From Laburnicola sp. R22_1 (lineage: Eukaryota > Ascomycota > Dothideomycetes > Pleosporales > Didymosphaeriaceae): 64,000 bases of DNA. The notes under the pieces were generated by a model. It had not been told where the DNA came from, did not search any database, and was given only the letters and a program-made list of their open reading frames with translations. Positions 11,396-24,654 of the stretch are shown piece by piece. Location: positions 248,001 through 312,000 of the forward strand of contig JACONQ010000010.1 of the NCBI GenBank assembly GCA_014281115.1, written 5' to 3'. Positions within the stretch are counted from its first letter, which is position 1. Every line of letters starts with the position of its first letter. Both the position numbers and the translations under genes were made by a program.

Positions 11396-14395
11396 ATATT
11401 AAACATCTTTGTTGTTTAGAGATTCTAACTAAGGTTAAGTCCGCACTATATATAGAGAGAAGTTTATAGACGGAATAGAACTTCGGCGTTATTACCTTAG
11501 TAGTATTAGCGCAAATCTTTAGCGTGTACTTTTTAGCGATAGTAAGTACTTCTTTAAAAATAATATTAATCTCTAAATAGATAGTAGGGCGTAGAGGTAT
11601 ATGTAGAGAGATAGTAGGAGATTTGTTAAGAATAATCTTAATATAGTAATAGAGTAATAAACGTATATCTAGTATGTGTTACTCTTATTTTACTTATAAG
11701 CATAGTAGTATATACCTATTAATATAGTAAATACTAAATATTAACTTATATTATTTATAATAATCTAAATAGTGGTTTATAATAGTTAGAATAGTAAAAA
11801 AATAGCTTATAGTATAGCGGCGCTAAAGTTATATCTTTCCTAAAGTTCTCCTCTAGGATTAATTCGTAATATTACGTGATCCTAGGCTGGCTATTTAACT
11901 AACTATTATATTATATAATTAATAATTTCTTTAATAATATTTTTGCTGTAATAATAATAATAATTATAATTATAATAGTAACTAACCTAACTATTTTATT
12001 ACTCTTCTATAGTAAATCTTTTTTATAACTAGTAAGCTATATACTACCTTCTAAGACTTTACTACTACCTATCGTTTTTATATTTTCTCTACTACTACTT
12101 ACTTTTACTTTTATTATATTGCTACCTTTACTTCTTATTATTTTTATGCGCCCGCAAAATCTTAACTACTATTAGGGGCTTTTTTTGCTATAGCTACGCG
12201 CGCGCGCTCTAGTAACGTATAAGAAATACTTTTTTTAATAGTTGTCTACTACTATATTTTAGTCTATCCTTTAGTCTTGCTAATAACGTAATAGTAAGGA
12301 GCTATTATTATTATATAAATATTACTATATTATTACTTAGGCTTCTATATAAAAGGATAGCCTTATAGTTAAGAATCTAAAGTTATATAAAAATAGTATA
12401 TAGCCTAAATAAATTATTAGTTATAATCTCTAGAATAGTGTAATTAATCTAGTCTTCTAGTAGGCCTGCCTTAACTATATCTTATAGTAGGTAGGCTAGA
12501 TAGCTAATTTTATCTAGCTAGTTGTCTATGCTAGTTGTAAATTCTCTAGCAGCTATCTAACTATAGGTATTAGATAACTTAATCTTAGGATACTAGAAAG
12601 CTAGCTTACTATATATATTAAAGAGTTAGATTTAAAAGACTTAGTATTATGTGTATTAAAGAGGAAGAATTTTTAAACATTATAAATATTATAAGAGTAG
12701 GTAGACTTATATAATATATATATAGTAAACTATAGTTATAACTCTATATAGATCTACTATAGCTCTCTAATAGTCTACTAGTTAAGAGATAATGTATAAC
12801 TTAGTTCTGCTAGATAGTAGACTATTTATTAACTACTATTAATACTACTGTTATATAGAATGCTAATAATAAAATTACTATTATTTTGTGTATATTTTGC
12901 TACTACTACTATATGCTAGATACTAGGCTATAGTGCCTTCTATTATACTCCTCTTTATGTATAGTGCGGACTTGCCCTTAGTTAGAATCTCTATATAATA
13001 AAGATCTTTAATATTTCCCCTAAAGTTCTAAGTAGCCTCTTTATAAAAACTTTGTATATAGAAGCTATGCGCGCTAAGACCGCTAAGCTTGCTTAGTAGT
13101 TTAAATACGCTTTTTTTGTAATTACTACCTTTTTACGCTCTTTTTAATTACTAAGCAGAGGGCTATACTTCTTTTATTATATTATTTAAGATAAAAGTCT
13201 TTGTTATGCTACCCCTAGCTAGTTAATATAACGCCACATAGAGAGGAGTAAAATAGAAGGTACTAAAATCTAGTACTTAGCACATAGTAGTAGTAATAAA
13301 ATACATATAAAATAATAATAATTTTATTATTAACTTTCTTTAGAGTAGTATTATTAGTAGTAGTTAATAGATAGTTTACTATCTAGTATAATTAAGTTAT
13401 ATATTATCTCTTACCTAGTAGACTATTAGAAAGCTATAGTAAACTATAGAGTTATAATTATAAAAGTAGTATAAGTAATAGAATATCAAAACTATAGTTT
13501 ACTATACGTATAGTGTATAAGTCTTTTATAATATTAATAATACCTAGTATACTAAATCTTTATTTTTAATATATAACTACTACTACTATCTTTTAAATCT
13601 AGCTCTTATTTATTATATCTAGTAACGTAAACACTATTCTAGTATCCTAAGTATACTACTTCTATCTAGGGTAATATAGCTATAGTAGAGTTCTAAAAGT
13701 ATATAGAGGATTAGCTAGGCAAAGTTAAAGATAGTTTCTAGAAATTTAGTAATCTTATATAGTAAATAGGGTTATTAGAGGGATCTTGTAATCTTAGCAT
13801 CTTTAATAATACCTAAACCTAGCTATTTAGGCCCTATTAGCTAGTTTTATAACTCTAAATTCTAAAGTATAAAGTACTTCTTTAGTACCTAAATAAAAGA
13901 GAATTAGATTAGACCTTTATACTATATTAACAAGGCAATATAAAGGCCTTACTATAAAAGCTTAAAAATAAAGACTAGTAGAGTTATAGTATAAGGTAGC
14001 TACTAAAAAAAGTAATGGTTTCTTAAAAACTATAAAAGTGCGAAAGCGTAGTAGTAGCGTAAGAAGCTTATTAAAGTAGTAGCAATTATCTAAACTATTA
14101 TTAGGGAGGGGAACTATAAGTAATAAGGGTAAGAGTAAGCAGTAGTAGTAAAAGTATAGAAAAGATAGGCGGTAATAGTAAGGTTCTAGATAGTAGTATA
14201 TAGCTTACTAGTTGTAAGAAAACATCTACTATAGTAAAAGAATTAGATAAAATAGCTAAGTTAGTTACTATTATAATTATTATTATTATTATAGTAAAAA
14301 TATTGTTAAAGAAATTATTAATTACGTAACACAGTGGTCGGTCAAATAGCCAGCCTAGGATTACGTAATATTACGAATTAATTCTAGAGAAGAAT
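11396..14395 (+). repeat. Repeat-A plus copy split by nested insertions
   Basis: The first ~70 bp of Repeat-A (11396-11465) stop at ...ATAGAGAGA. The repeat resumes at about 13237 with ATAGAGAGGAG and runs to the Repeat-A terminus at about 14395. The intervening ~1.77 kb is another repeat (also found at about 23380-23940) that ends in a SIR unit and itself contains a minus Repeat-A (11850-13018). This is at least three rounds of nested insertion. No coding is visible. Confidence 0.5.
11850..13018 (-). repeat. Repeat-A, ~1.17 kb copy with 11-bp target duplication
   Basis: It is flanked by the perfect 11-bp direct repeat CCTAAAGTTCT (11839-11849 and 13019-13029). Its sequence matches the 18075-19586 copy end to end and the 2187-2520 copy at both ends. 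It interrupts the repeat that continues at 13019 and recurs at 23718. It shows no open frames. Confidence 0.65.
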
Positions 14396-14599
14396 CGTAA
14401 ACCTTATATATTATAATATTTATTTAGTGCTATCGTAAAAATAAGGCTCTAACTAGGTGCGATTATATGCCTATAATTATATAAGTAGTACTATTTTAGC
14501 CCTACTTCTTTTTATAAGCGTATATATAGTTTAGCCCTTTAGCCTCTTTTTTATATAGTAAGCTTATCTACTTTGCTTAATAAATCTAATATTCTAGCT

Positions 14600-17500
14600 T
14601 ATTTTTCTTTAATAGTTATAAGCCTAGCAGTTTAAGATTATAGACTAATTCTTCCTACATACTTATATATTAGAATCCTAATTTATACACTCTAATTACT
14701 TCTTACTAATTATTTCTAATTATTTTTTATACTTAAATTATGCCTATAATTAAGATAATAGACATTACAATTTCTACTATAAAGGTGCGACTTACTAACT
14801 AAGCGAGCTAGCCTTTTTAGTTTATTTAGCTCTAATTTTATGCTTAGTTTAAAGGGATCTAGTATTTTATTAATCCTAATACTAAAGAGATCTTTAATTA
14901 AGATCTAGTTTAACTAATTTATTTTATACTTCTAAAGAAGATAGTAAGTATAAGTAATGCTACGTATAATAATTAAATTAAAGTCTATAGTATTGAGATT
15001 ATAGAATAATAAGTAGAAGTATAAGACTAGCAGATTAATATAATAAAATTTTAGAATCATGCCTTATAGATTTATACTATAGTGTTATAAAATTTAGTAG
15101 CACTAGCTATAATTACGCTAAATAATAAAAAGAAGACCTCTCTATAAGTGCTTATTAAGATGCTTTAGAAAAATCTAACTCTAATAGAAGTAAGTATAAA
15201 GAATCTAGTATACGCCTAATACTAAGCATACCTTAAAAAAGCTAAGTATAAAAAGTAAATACTTAAAACTTAGTATAGAAAGTAGTAGCTTCTCTTTAAT
15301 AAGGCTAAGAGTTTTAAGCTTTCTAATATAAAAGGTAAGCTTGCTATATATAACTTCTTAGATGCGCTAGTAATTAAGCTTATACTAGAATAGGCCTAAT
15401 CTATAAACTAGCATTTTATATAAGACGCGTTACTTAGTATTAAAATAATAGATCTTACTAATATTAAGAAGGTCCATTATATACTTATTTAGAAGCACTA
15501 GCTTTAATTAATTAATAATAAGTTATTAGGTATATTTGCAATAATTACTAGTTAAATAATATTTAGAAGAAGTATAGTAGTAATAGCTTAAATAAGAAGG
15601 CTTATAAGTATAAAGTAAATAAGTATCCTTACAAAAAAGGAAGTATATATAGGACCTTTTAGACTACTAACACCTTTAAACTACTATTACTAGTAAATAC
15701 TCTAAAAACGTGCTACTAATTATCCTTACTAAGAAAGAATATAAGGGTATTAATATTAATTTAGTATTTTTATAATAGAAGGTTTATAGCAGAATTAAAA
15801 TAGAAGAATAAAAGACTAAACTTATAGTAAGGGGCTTATCTACATCGACCTACTTAGGGTTAATAGCTTACGCTCTAATTAATCTATTAGTCATTAATAA
15901 GTAGCTATAAAAGAGCTTAGAGGTGTACTTAATAATATATCCTAGTAATTATCTACTTATATAAAGCACTATTTTTAATAAAGAAGTAGTAGTTTACCTT
16001 ATTAATAATTATTTACTTTTAATCCCTAGCTTGTTTAAAAAAGTAAGCTTAATCTAGAATATAGAAGCTAGGACTTAGACCCTTTTAATGTTAGAAATAG
16101 AAAATTAACCTATAAAGGTATACTTACTAGTAGGTATAGTGTGCGTATAGAGAATTTTTACTTAAGAATATTAAAGTTATTAAAGTTATTAAAGAATTTT
16201 ATATTAATATTATCTCTAAAGCTTACCTAAGAAATGTAGAAATCTAGTACCTAGATTTAGATAGATTATTACGTATATAAACTATTACTTAGAATATTAT
16301 CTTTGTAGAACTAAGTAGTATTTATAATTTTATCTTTATTAAATATAAGCCTCTTTTCTACTATTCTTTAGCTATAGTAATTAGATAATTATACTATAAT
16401 CTTCTATAAGCAGACACTAAGGAACTTTAGCACCTTCAATTAGGTTACTTAGGCTAGTAAGCACTTTAAGCTCTAGTTTAAAATATATAAAATATGCGTA
16501 TTTTTAGTACTTAAAGAAAGGACTATTAGCACTACTCTATAATATATATAATAAAAGTAATCTTATAGCACTTAAGAAAATAATGTCTAAAACTATTTTA
16601 CTATATTGTATAAAATCTATTTAACTTCCTAGTAGAACAGCTTAAAAAGCTATAGAGCTTAATTATTAAGGAAGAATTTAGTAGAATGATCTATAATAAC
16701 AACTTTATATTAAAATCTCTACTAAAGATTATATAAGTAATAACTAAGCTTTATTAATCGGTAGAAAATAAGTATAAGATTAGAATTATTATAATTTATT
16801 AGGATAATAATCCTACTACTCTTCCCTAGAGAGAACAATTAGCCTATAAGGACTATATAAATAAATAAGAAATTAAGATTAGCTATACTCTAGTATATAC
16901 ATATAAATTAAATAGAGCACTAGAATAAGTAAGATAAGAAATTATTACTAAGGCTATAAAAATAAGAGAAAGCGTAAATTTGCTGCCTAAAATATAGCCT
17001 AAGATTCTAAGTGTAGCCTCTTATCTTTATAGTAAAAGCCTATTAGCTCTATATACCTTTTAAGCACTAGATAAAGTGCTTAAAAACTAGTTTAGGCAGT
17101 ATTTCTATTAGTATAAGCCTTCTTAAGTATAAGTATAAATAGCTAATCTTTATTCTAATTAAAGTAGAATTTATGCCTATAGCTGTTAAGCATATTCTTT
17201 AAAAAGGAATTAAGTAGTAGGATAGGATAAGTAAGAACTTAAAGTAAATCCTAGGGGCTATATTAAATACTTAGTTAGTTATAGAGTATTAAATCTCTAT
17301 AGAATATAGATTCTAGTACTTAATTAGATAATTACTACGCGTAATATTATATTTAATAAAATATTAGTCTATAAGGGCAAAGCTAATTAAGGCATATCTT
17401 ATAAAAAGTAGTAAAGATTATTAAAGTTCTATATAAGGAGAAGATTAATAATCTAGAAGATAAGTTAGTAGATATTCTTAATTTTCTTACTACACTAACT

Positions 17501-18060
17501 AAGTAAGTAAGTACTAAGTAAGTAAAGAATAGTGTTCCTATCTAGTAATTTAAGAGCTTAGCTAGCTAGGCTAGTAATTAAGTAGCCAATAAGACTAATG
17601 TATAGGTAGTAAGCTTAGCTAGTAAGTAGCTAAGAATTTATATAGTTTAAAGTAAGTATATAGGGCTTATAACTTCTAAATAGATACTAGAGCTAGGCAA
17701 TCTAGGGTATAATAAGTTAAGAAATTATAGAAAGACTAATAGCTACTAAAGTGTACACTAATCTAGGCAAGCTAGCCTATTAGATCCTAGAGAGTGTTCT
17801 TTTTAAAGTGTAGAAACTAAGAGCTCTATAGCTGCCTCTTAATCTAGTTTTAAGAGCTTAACCACGCTAGAGAAAGGAAATAACCTATTAGTAAGCTAAA
17901 GGTAAAGGCAAGATTAAGTACCTATAAAATTAAATAGAAGATTTTAAGGTAATAATATAGACACGTGTGTTTAAGACTATTTGCCTTTATAATAATAAAA
18001 AGATTATAATTAGTATAATAATAATACTAATTTGCTAGGGGGTAGGTTAGGTAAATATAT
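14600..18060 (+). mobile_element. Copia-2: Ty1/copia remnant, RIP-degraded
   Basis: A non-coding leader-like block (14430-14620) recurs at 37820-38015 and may be LTR or 5'UTR sequence. Read through its stops, 14750-15700 gives a gag-like region and 16880-17400 an integrase-like region of the copia type. RT and RNase H are not clearly recognisable before the next repeat begins at 18064. The frames are full of TAA/TAG. It is a dead, probably truncated element. Confidence 0.55.
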
Positions 18061-18074
18061 ACTAATTACTAGTT

Positions 18075-19586
18075 CTTCTCTAGGGTTAATCTATAATATT
18101 ACGTAATCCTAGACTGGCTATTTAACTAACTACTGTGTTGTATAATTAATAATTTCTTTAATAATATTTTTACTGCAATAATAATAATAATAATTATAAT
18201 AGTAACTAACGTAACTATTCTATCTAACTCTCTCTCTATAGTAGATTTTCTCTTATAACTAGTAAGCTATATACTACTACCTAGGACCTCGCCGCTGCCA
18301 CCTATTTTCCTTATACTCCTACTACTATTACTTACCCTTATCCTTATTACTTGCAATCCCCTATCTTAATAGCAGCCTAGATTATTACTACTATCTTAAT
18401 AAGCTTTTTATACTACTAATGTCTCTAGTATCTTATATATTATAATAAACTCTTTCTCTTCTTTACTCTAGTCCTTGCCTTTATAGTTCTTATTACCTTT
18501 ATTTTTAATTATATTTTTAAGCTTCTATAGTATAATCTGTATATTATACTATTATTATATTACTAATATCTAGATACTAAAGAAGTGCCTTACACTCTAG
18601 AATCTAAAGATATAAGGCGTAGTAAATTAGCCTAAAGATATTACTAATAGGGTATTTAAAAATAAGCTTCAAAGGCCTTTTTAATAATCCTTCTAGTTGT
18701 ATAAGATTACTAAATCGTTAGGGATTATTCTTAACTTTGCCTAGCTAGTTGTCTATACTCTAACTAAATTTAATAATAGCTATATTACTATAGGTATTAG
18801 ACTTAGATATAGTATTAGATTGCTAGAACGTAGTTATTATATTGCTAAATATAATAGATAAAGGGATAAAGATTTAGTATACTAGGCGTTACTAATATTA
18901 TAAAAGTAGATAGACTTTATACACTATATATATAGCAAACTATAGTTACGCTACTACTAGGTTATAAGTATAATAACTAAACTATAGTTAAGTGTTCTAT
19001 TGCCTACACTACTCCTATAGTTATAACTTCGCAGTCTACTGCAACTCTCTAATAGTTTACTAGCTAAGAGATAATATATATTTTTTTTGCGACTAAGGGG
19101 TTTCTAATAAAAATATTACAATAATAGCAGATATCTCTCCTACTATTGTATACACAGAAAAGCATTTTAAGGTGTTAATAAAAAGGGTTAGCGCGTTATA
19201 AGCGGGCTTGGCGGTCTTGGCGCGTCTACTCTAACTAAAAAAAATCCACATGCAAAACCATACGTAAGGCCACATTGCTGTACTATAGTTTCGAGTGGGA
19301 AAGATATAAGATAGCACTGGCGCCATAACTAGTACAACGCTATAACTATCTAAGAGATAATATATAACTTAGGTATGCTAGATAGTAGACTATCTATTAA
19401 TAACTGCTATTAATAATACTACTATATAAAAAGTTAATAATAAAATTATTATTATTTTATATATATTTTATTACTACTACTATATGCTAGATACTAGGTT
19501 TTAGTGCCTTCTATTTTACTCCTCTCTATGTATGGTACGGACTTAACCTTAGTTAGAATCTCCACACAACGAAGATCTTTAATACT
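18075..19586 (-). repeat. Repeat-A copy with 11-bp target duplication, interrupted by a retroposon
   Basis: It is flanked by AATTACTAGTT at 18064-18074 and 19587-19597. Removing the 270-bp insertion at 19081-19350 and its 16-bp duplication leaves about 1.23 kb, close to the 11850-13018 copy. The insertion is therefore younger than this Repeat-A copy. Confidence 0.65.
19081..19350 (-). mobile_element. Poly-A-tailed non-LTR retroposon (SINE or truncated LINE), longest copy
   Basis: It is flanked by a perfect 16-bp direct repeat TAAGAGATAATATATA (19065-19080 and 19351-19366). On the plus strand it begins with a run of T, which on the minus strand is a 3' poly-A tail. Long target duplications and an A tail are typical of target-primed reverse transcription. 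It is less AT-degraded than its surroundings. No RNA polymerase III A/B boxes could be assigned with confidence, so SINE versus 5'-truncated LINE is open. Confidence 0.6.
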
Positions 19587-19599
19587 AATTACTAGTTAT

Positions 19600-21335
19600 A
19601 TAATAGAAGATTTTTAAGATAACTTTCTATTTATATATATTCTAGAAGTATAGAGAGTCTAGAATAAGTACTAAAAGTACACTATAATAAATTCTATAGT
19701 TACTATAGCAATACTTAAGAAGATACTACGAGTATTATCTTTTACTTATTTATATAAAGATAAGCTACTAAAGCTGCCTACTTTATAAAAACACCTTACT
19801 AAATATCTACTTAGAAAGCTTTTTAAGTAAGCCTCTTATACTAAGATTAATATACTTAAGAAGAAAGAAACCTACATAGCAATTTATTAAGTATAAGCTG
19901 CTAGATAATTACTCCTCTTATAGTAGGTTTAGACCTATAAGTTTAATTAGAATAAGTACTTTCTAAAGTGTAAGACTTAAATTATTATAAGGAGTAATTT
20001 CTAGAATATGGACTTACTATAGTTAATCTATATAGTAACGCTTATAGTATAGTTATTTAGAGCTGCAATAGCAATTATAGTAGAAAATAATTTAGAGATT
20101 ATTTAATATAATATAGTAGGAGTATTTTTAAACACTTATATTATAGCTAAAAATCTAGTTATCTATAAGCTTCTAAATAGGTTTAAGTAAAAGGCAAGTG
20201 CGTGTCCCTTAATTAAGCTCTATATAGATTAAGAGACTCGCTATTACTCTAGTATAAGAAGTTCTTAGAATTGCTAAGATCTATAGGACTTACTACTATA
20301 AAAAAAGGACCTTGTTTGTTTATAAGTCAAGATTACAGAACTTTAGTACTTTTCTTTATTAATAATATACTTTTAATCTTTAATAAAGCTTATAAAGTAG
20401 AGGTATAAAAGCTTTAGAGTTAGGTTAAAATAAAATATATAATTAAGAACTATAAACTAGTTAAATAGTCTGTAGATATCTAAGTAATCTAAGATTGTAA
20501 GAATAAAATAATTACGCTTATTTATAATACGTATATTAATAAGGCTTTTTTATAATTATCTTTTTTACGCTCTTTTTAATTACTAAGCAGAGGGCTCTGC
20601 TTTTTTTGTTATGTTATTTAAGATAAAAGCCTTTGTTATCCTACTCCTAGGTAGATAAATTAACGCTATACACATATTAATAAGAATATAAAGAAGTCTA
20701 ATCTTAAAAATACTAGGAGCTTCTCTATAACGTTTCTTCTATTAGAAAAGCTAGTAAAGAATACTAGAGAGGCGACTAAGTAGGAGATTAAGAGCTACTA
20801 GAAACGCGTTAGCTTAGTACTATATATAGTAATTATGCTTAGGTCTAGTATTATGTTTGCTATTATAAAGCTCTTATACTTCCTACTAAATTTAAGCAAA
20901 TAATACTTTATTATAGTTAATTAAGTAATTATATATCTTTAGAAAACGCGCTAGTAGTCTATTTAGTATAGCTAATATAATAAACCTAATTATATAATTT
21001 GCAGCAATACGTTATTTATATGGCGTTATATTAACTACCTAGGGGTAGCATAACAAACGCTTTTATCTCAAATAACATAATAAAAAAGTAGAGCCCCTGC
21101 TTAGTAATTAAAAAGAGCGTAAATATGCTATTTATAGATAATTTAGAAACTTAAAAATTATCTTATAGCTATATAATTATACTCTATAGTAGAGTAATAC
21201 TCTAAAAGATTGCTTCTTAGAGTATAATTATAACCTCTACTACTAAGGCTAAGCTACTTACACTTAAATATATAAGTAAAGAAGTAATAGCACTAAAGTA
21301 GTTCTTTAAGAAACTTAAGCTTAGTTTAGGCTATA
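19600..21335 (+). mobile_element. Copia-3: copia RT/RNase H remnant with two SIR insertions
   Basis: Conceptual reading gives the copia reverse transcriptase (CLFISQD-like patch near 20310-20330, then a RIP-altered FFVDDIL-like active-site region near 20350-20380) and RNase H (about 20700-21330). The frame is cut by a plus SIR (about 20560-20690) and a minus SIR (about 21020-21125). After each SIR the same protein continues, and 9-10 bp of target are repeated (TATTAATAAG; TTATTTATA with one mismatch). Upstream domains are absent, probably truncated by Repeat-A at 18075-19586. Confidence 0.65.
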
Positions 21336-21533
21336 GTTGTTTTTTACGACTAAGGGGTTTCTAATAAAAATATTATAATAATAGTAGATATCCCTCCTAC
21401 TATTATATACACAGAAAAGCGTTTTAAGATAGTGTTAATAAAAAGAGTTAGCGCGTTATAAGCGAGCTTGGCGAGCTTAGCGCACCCACTTTAACTAAAT
21501 AAAAATCCATACACAAAACTATGCATAAGGCAA
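21336..21533 (-). mobile_element. Poly-A-tailed retroposon, 5'-truncated copy
   Basis: It shares its first ~200 bp with the element at 19081 and lacks the distal ~70 bp, which is the 5' end in retroposon orientation. It is flanked by TTTAGGCTATA at 21325-21335 and 21534-21544. Variable 5' truncation with a constant A-tailed 3' end supports target-primed reverse transcription. Confidence 0.6.
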
Positions 21534-21544
21534 TTTAGGCTATA

Positions 21545-23379
21545 TATAGAATGTTTTCTATAATAATTAATAAATAATATAACTAGTTATTAGGAAAAAT
21601 AAGCGCACAAATACTTACCTATGTTATAGTAATAGTTAAAATATATAGCTATATTAAGAGTATATAAAAAAATTGTTTAAGGTTATCTACTTAAAAATAA
21701 GCAATATGCTAGTAAATAGACTTATAAGAGCGCTTACTTAATTGTAGTTTACTCGCTTTAAAAAGCTCCTAAATTTTAAAAATATAAGTAGACTTATTAT
21801 AAAGAGAGTATCTCTTCTAGGCAGGAGTATAAACTGCCTCTACTTATTTAGTTTTTAAGTAGCCCTACTATATTTAATTACTGCATTTTTCTATTGCGTT
21901 ATTAGCACCTATATAATATAATATTACGTAATATTATGTATAAGCACTAAGCCCTAGGACTAAAGCGCGTTAAAGTTTTTCTAATATCTCTCCTAGCTTC
22001 TAAGATAACTAACCCTATAATAACAATATCTTAACTTGCTTGCCTACCTACTGTATTACTAGATAATTAACACTTATCTTTTAACCTTTTGCTACTACCT
22101 TACTAGATAATAGACCTCTACCTACTACTCTATTACCTAATAATTAACTACTTAGAATCCCTAGATATACACTTTAGTACTACTATAATATATAATAAAT
22201 TACGCGCGCTTTCTACTTTTAACACTAAATAGTACCCTAATACTACTTTAGCTCTCTCTTCTAGATCTCTTATAATATAATTATATACTTATATATTATC
22301 TACGTCTCTAGTACCTACTTTTCATAACTACTATTTTTAAAGCAACTAGCTATTAATTAAAAATCTAATATTAGGTAGTAATTGCTTCTATAAGCTATAT
22401 AGTAGTATATAGCTACTAGTCTAGACTTTTACTTTATAACAATAACTATATTCTAGTTTTTACTAATAGTTAATAAGCATCTTATACCTAAACTAGTATA
22501 GGGTAATTTATATTATAAGGCTTATTTTACCTTTAATTTTAGGCTTTTACTTAAAAAATTATATTCTCTTTAATATAGTAATTTAACTTTATAGTAGCTA
22601 TTTACTTACTATATAGATTCTTAGTATAAACTATACAGTTTTTAATATTTTTATTTATTTTTATTAGGCTATTCTTACTAAGAGAAATATTAGCCGGCCA
22701 TATTATATACGCTTAGTTATTAATTATATAATATTATTTTAGTGTACTATACTTATACACATATTAGTAACCACTCTATACTTATAAGCTATAAGTATAT
22801 ATAATGCGTTACTATAAGCAGAATAAGTCGACTTACTAAATATCTTTTTTAACCTATTTTTTTAGTTTAAGATTAAAGTAGGTTAAAATAAAAGATTATT
22901 ATATACTATGTACGGCACCTAATTCTAATTAAAGACTAATCTTAAATACTACCTAATAACGCAATAATAGTTTAAACTTACTCGCACCCTATCTACACCT
23001 TATAAGCTTCTAACCTATATAAGGTTTACTTACGTTATACACAGTGCACCTAGCTTATTACTACTACTATTATTAGTTATCTATGCTCGCACGTTGCTTA
23101 CGCGGCGTACTTGCTTAGATAAGCTAACTTAATAGCAATAATAACTAGGAGGATCTTGCAGATCTATATAATGCTTTTGCTACACTAAATCTTATTAATA
23201 AAGACCTTATTATCCTTCTTTTATATCTCCTACTAAAGAATTCTAGTACTAATAAGGAGTAATTACATCCACTAGAGTGAGAATATAGCGCTGCCATTCT
23301 TTGCAAACTAGACTAGCTGCCAGCCTAATTCGTATATAAGAATGGCCTTATAAATAGTTAAGTATACCTATCTCTTATA
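21545..23379. repeat. Unassigned RIP-like AT-rich sequence
   Basis: Both strands are closed. No transposase, gag/pol or RNA gene could be recognised. It includes a piece related to 11098-11172. Confidence 0.4.
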
Positions 23380-23940
23380 CTAGACAAGTATCTTATAGAT
23401 AAAATAGAACTCTAGCATAGCCATATTAGCGACAGTAGCGCGAAACTGCGGCGTATACTCTTTAGCAACAGTAAGTACTTCTTTAGAAATAATATTAATG
23501 CCTAAATAGATAGTAGGGCGTAGAGTAATAGTGGGGGCTTTATCTAGGACAACCTTAATAATATAGTAATAGAGCAACAAATATGTATTTAGTATGTGTT
23601 ATCCTTATTCTACTTATAAGCATAGTAGTATATACCTATTAATATATTAACTTATATTATTTATAATAATTAGAATAGTAGAGGAGATAGCTTATAGCGT
23701 GGCTACGCCTAAGTTTTATCCTCTAAAGTTCTAAGTGGCCTCTTTGTAAAAATTTTGCTTATAGAAGCCTCGCACTAAGACTTCTAAGCTCGCTTAGCAG
23801 TTCAAACGCGTCTTTTTTGTGCCTAATTATCTTTTTACGCTCTTTTTAATTACTAAGTAGGGGGCTCTGCTTTTTTTATTATATTATTTGAAATGAAAGC
23901 CTTTGTTGTCCTACCCCTAGGTAGAATTAACGCTACATAC
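23380..23940. repeat. Dispersed repeat ending in a SIR unit
   Basis: It is homologous to 11466-11849 plus 13019-13240, that is, to the same repeat after removing the nested Repeat-A there. The two copies differ by transitions. A 66-codon minus ORF over 23380-23580 is just the least damaged part and has no recognisable product. Confidence 0.5.
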
Positions 23941-24494
23941 ATAGGCAGAACTATTAACTATTAACTAGCTTCCTATAAGTCTACACTATAGGTTTAAATA
24001 CCTAGCAACGCTTACTTATTACATCCTTTACCTTCTCTCTCTACTATATTAGAATTGCTCTAGAAGTTAACACGCTCCACCCTTATACCTACTAGGGCAG
24101 CTAAGCTAGAGGGTATACGCATTAATAAAGCGGTAATACTATAATATACTAAGACGCTAAAAGGCATATTTAAAAAGATAGGTATATAGCACCTAAGAGG
24201 CCTACTAGATCTGCGCTAGGTATAGATAAAGATTTAGATTATCTAGCTTAAGGAGGTTAGCCTATAGCTATTATATAAGTAGTTATATAATAGTAATAGT
24301 CTAGCGTATATAGTGTACGCAGTAGAGCTTTAGGGTCTTTACCTACTAAAGAAGTACCTTTAGAATAACTATAACTATAATCTCACTATATATTACTATG
24401 CGTAGTTAACTACTATTAAAGAAAATAATAATAAGAGGTATACGTACTAGTATCTCTACTTTATTACTACTTACAATACTATATAGATGTACTA
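23941..24494. repeat. Unassigned AT-rich sequence
   Basis: It holds no open frames and no recognisable element. It contains somewhat more GC than its neighbours. Confidence 0.35.

Positions 24495-24654
<160 letters not shown>

Noticed and set aside
11850..14395. Repeat-A in inverted orientation taken as a TIR transposon of 2.5 kb
   Set aside because: The left copy has its own perfect 11-bp duplication and the right copy begins internally, so these are two separate copies, one nested.
19240..19350. RNA polymerase III A/B boxes in the poly-A-tailed retroposon
   Set aside because: A GTTTCGAGTGGG-like word exists, but on the strand opposite to the A tail, so a tRNA-type promoter cannot be supported.
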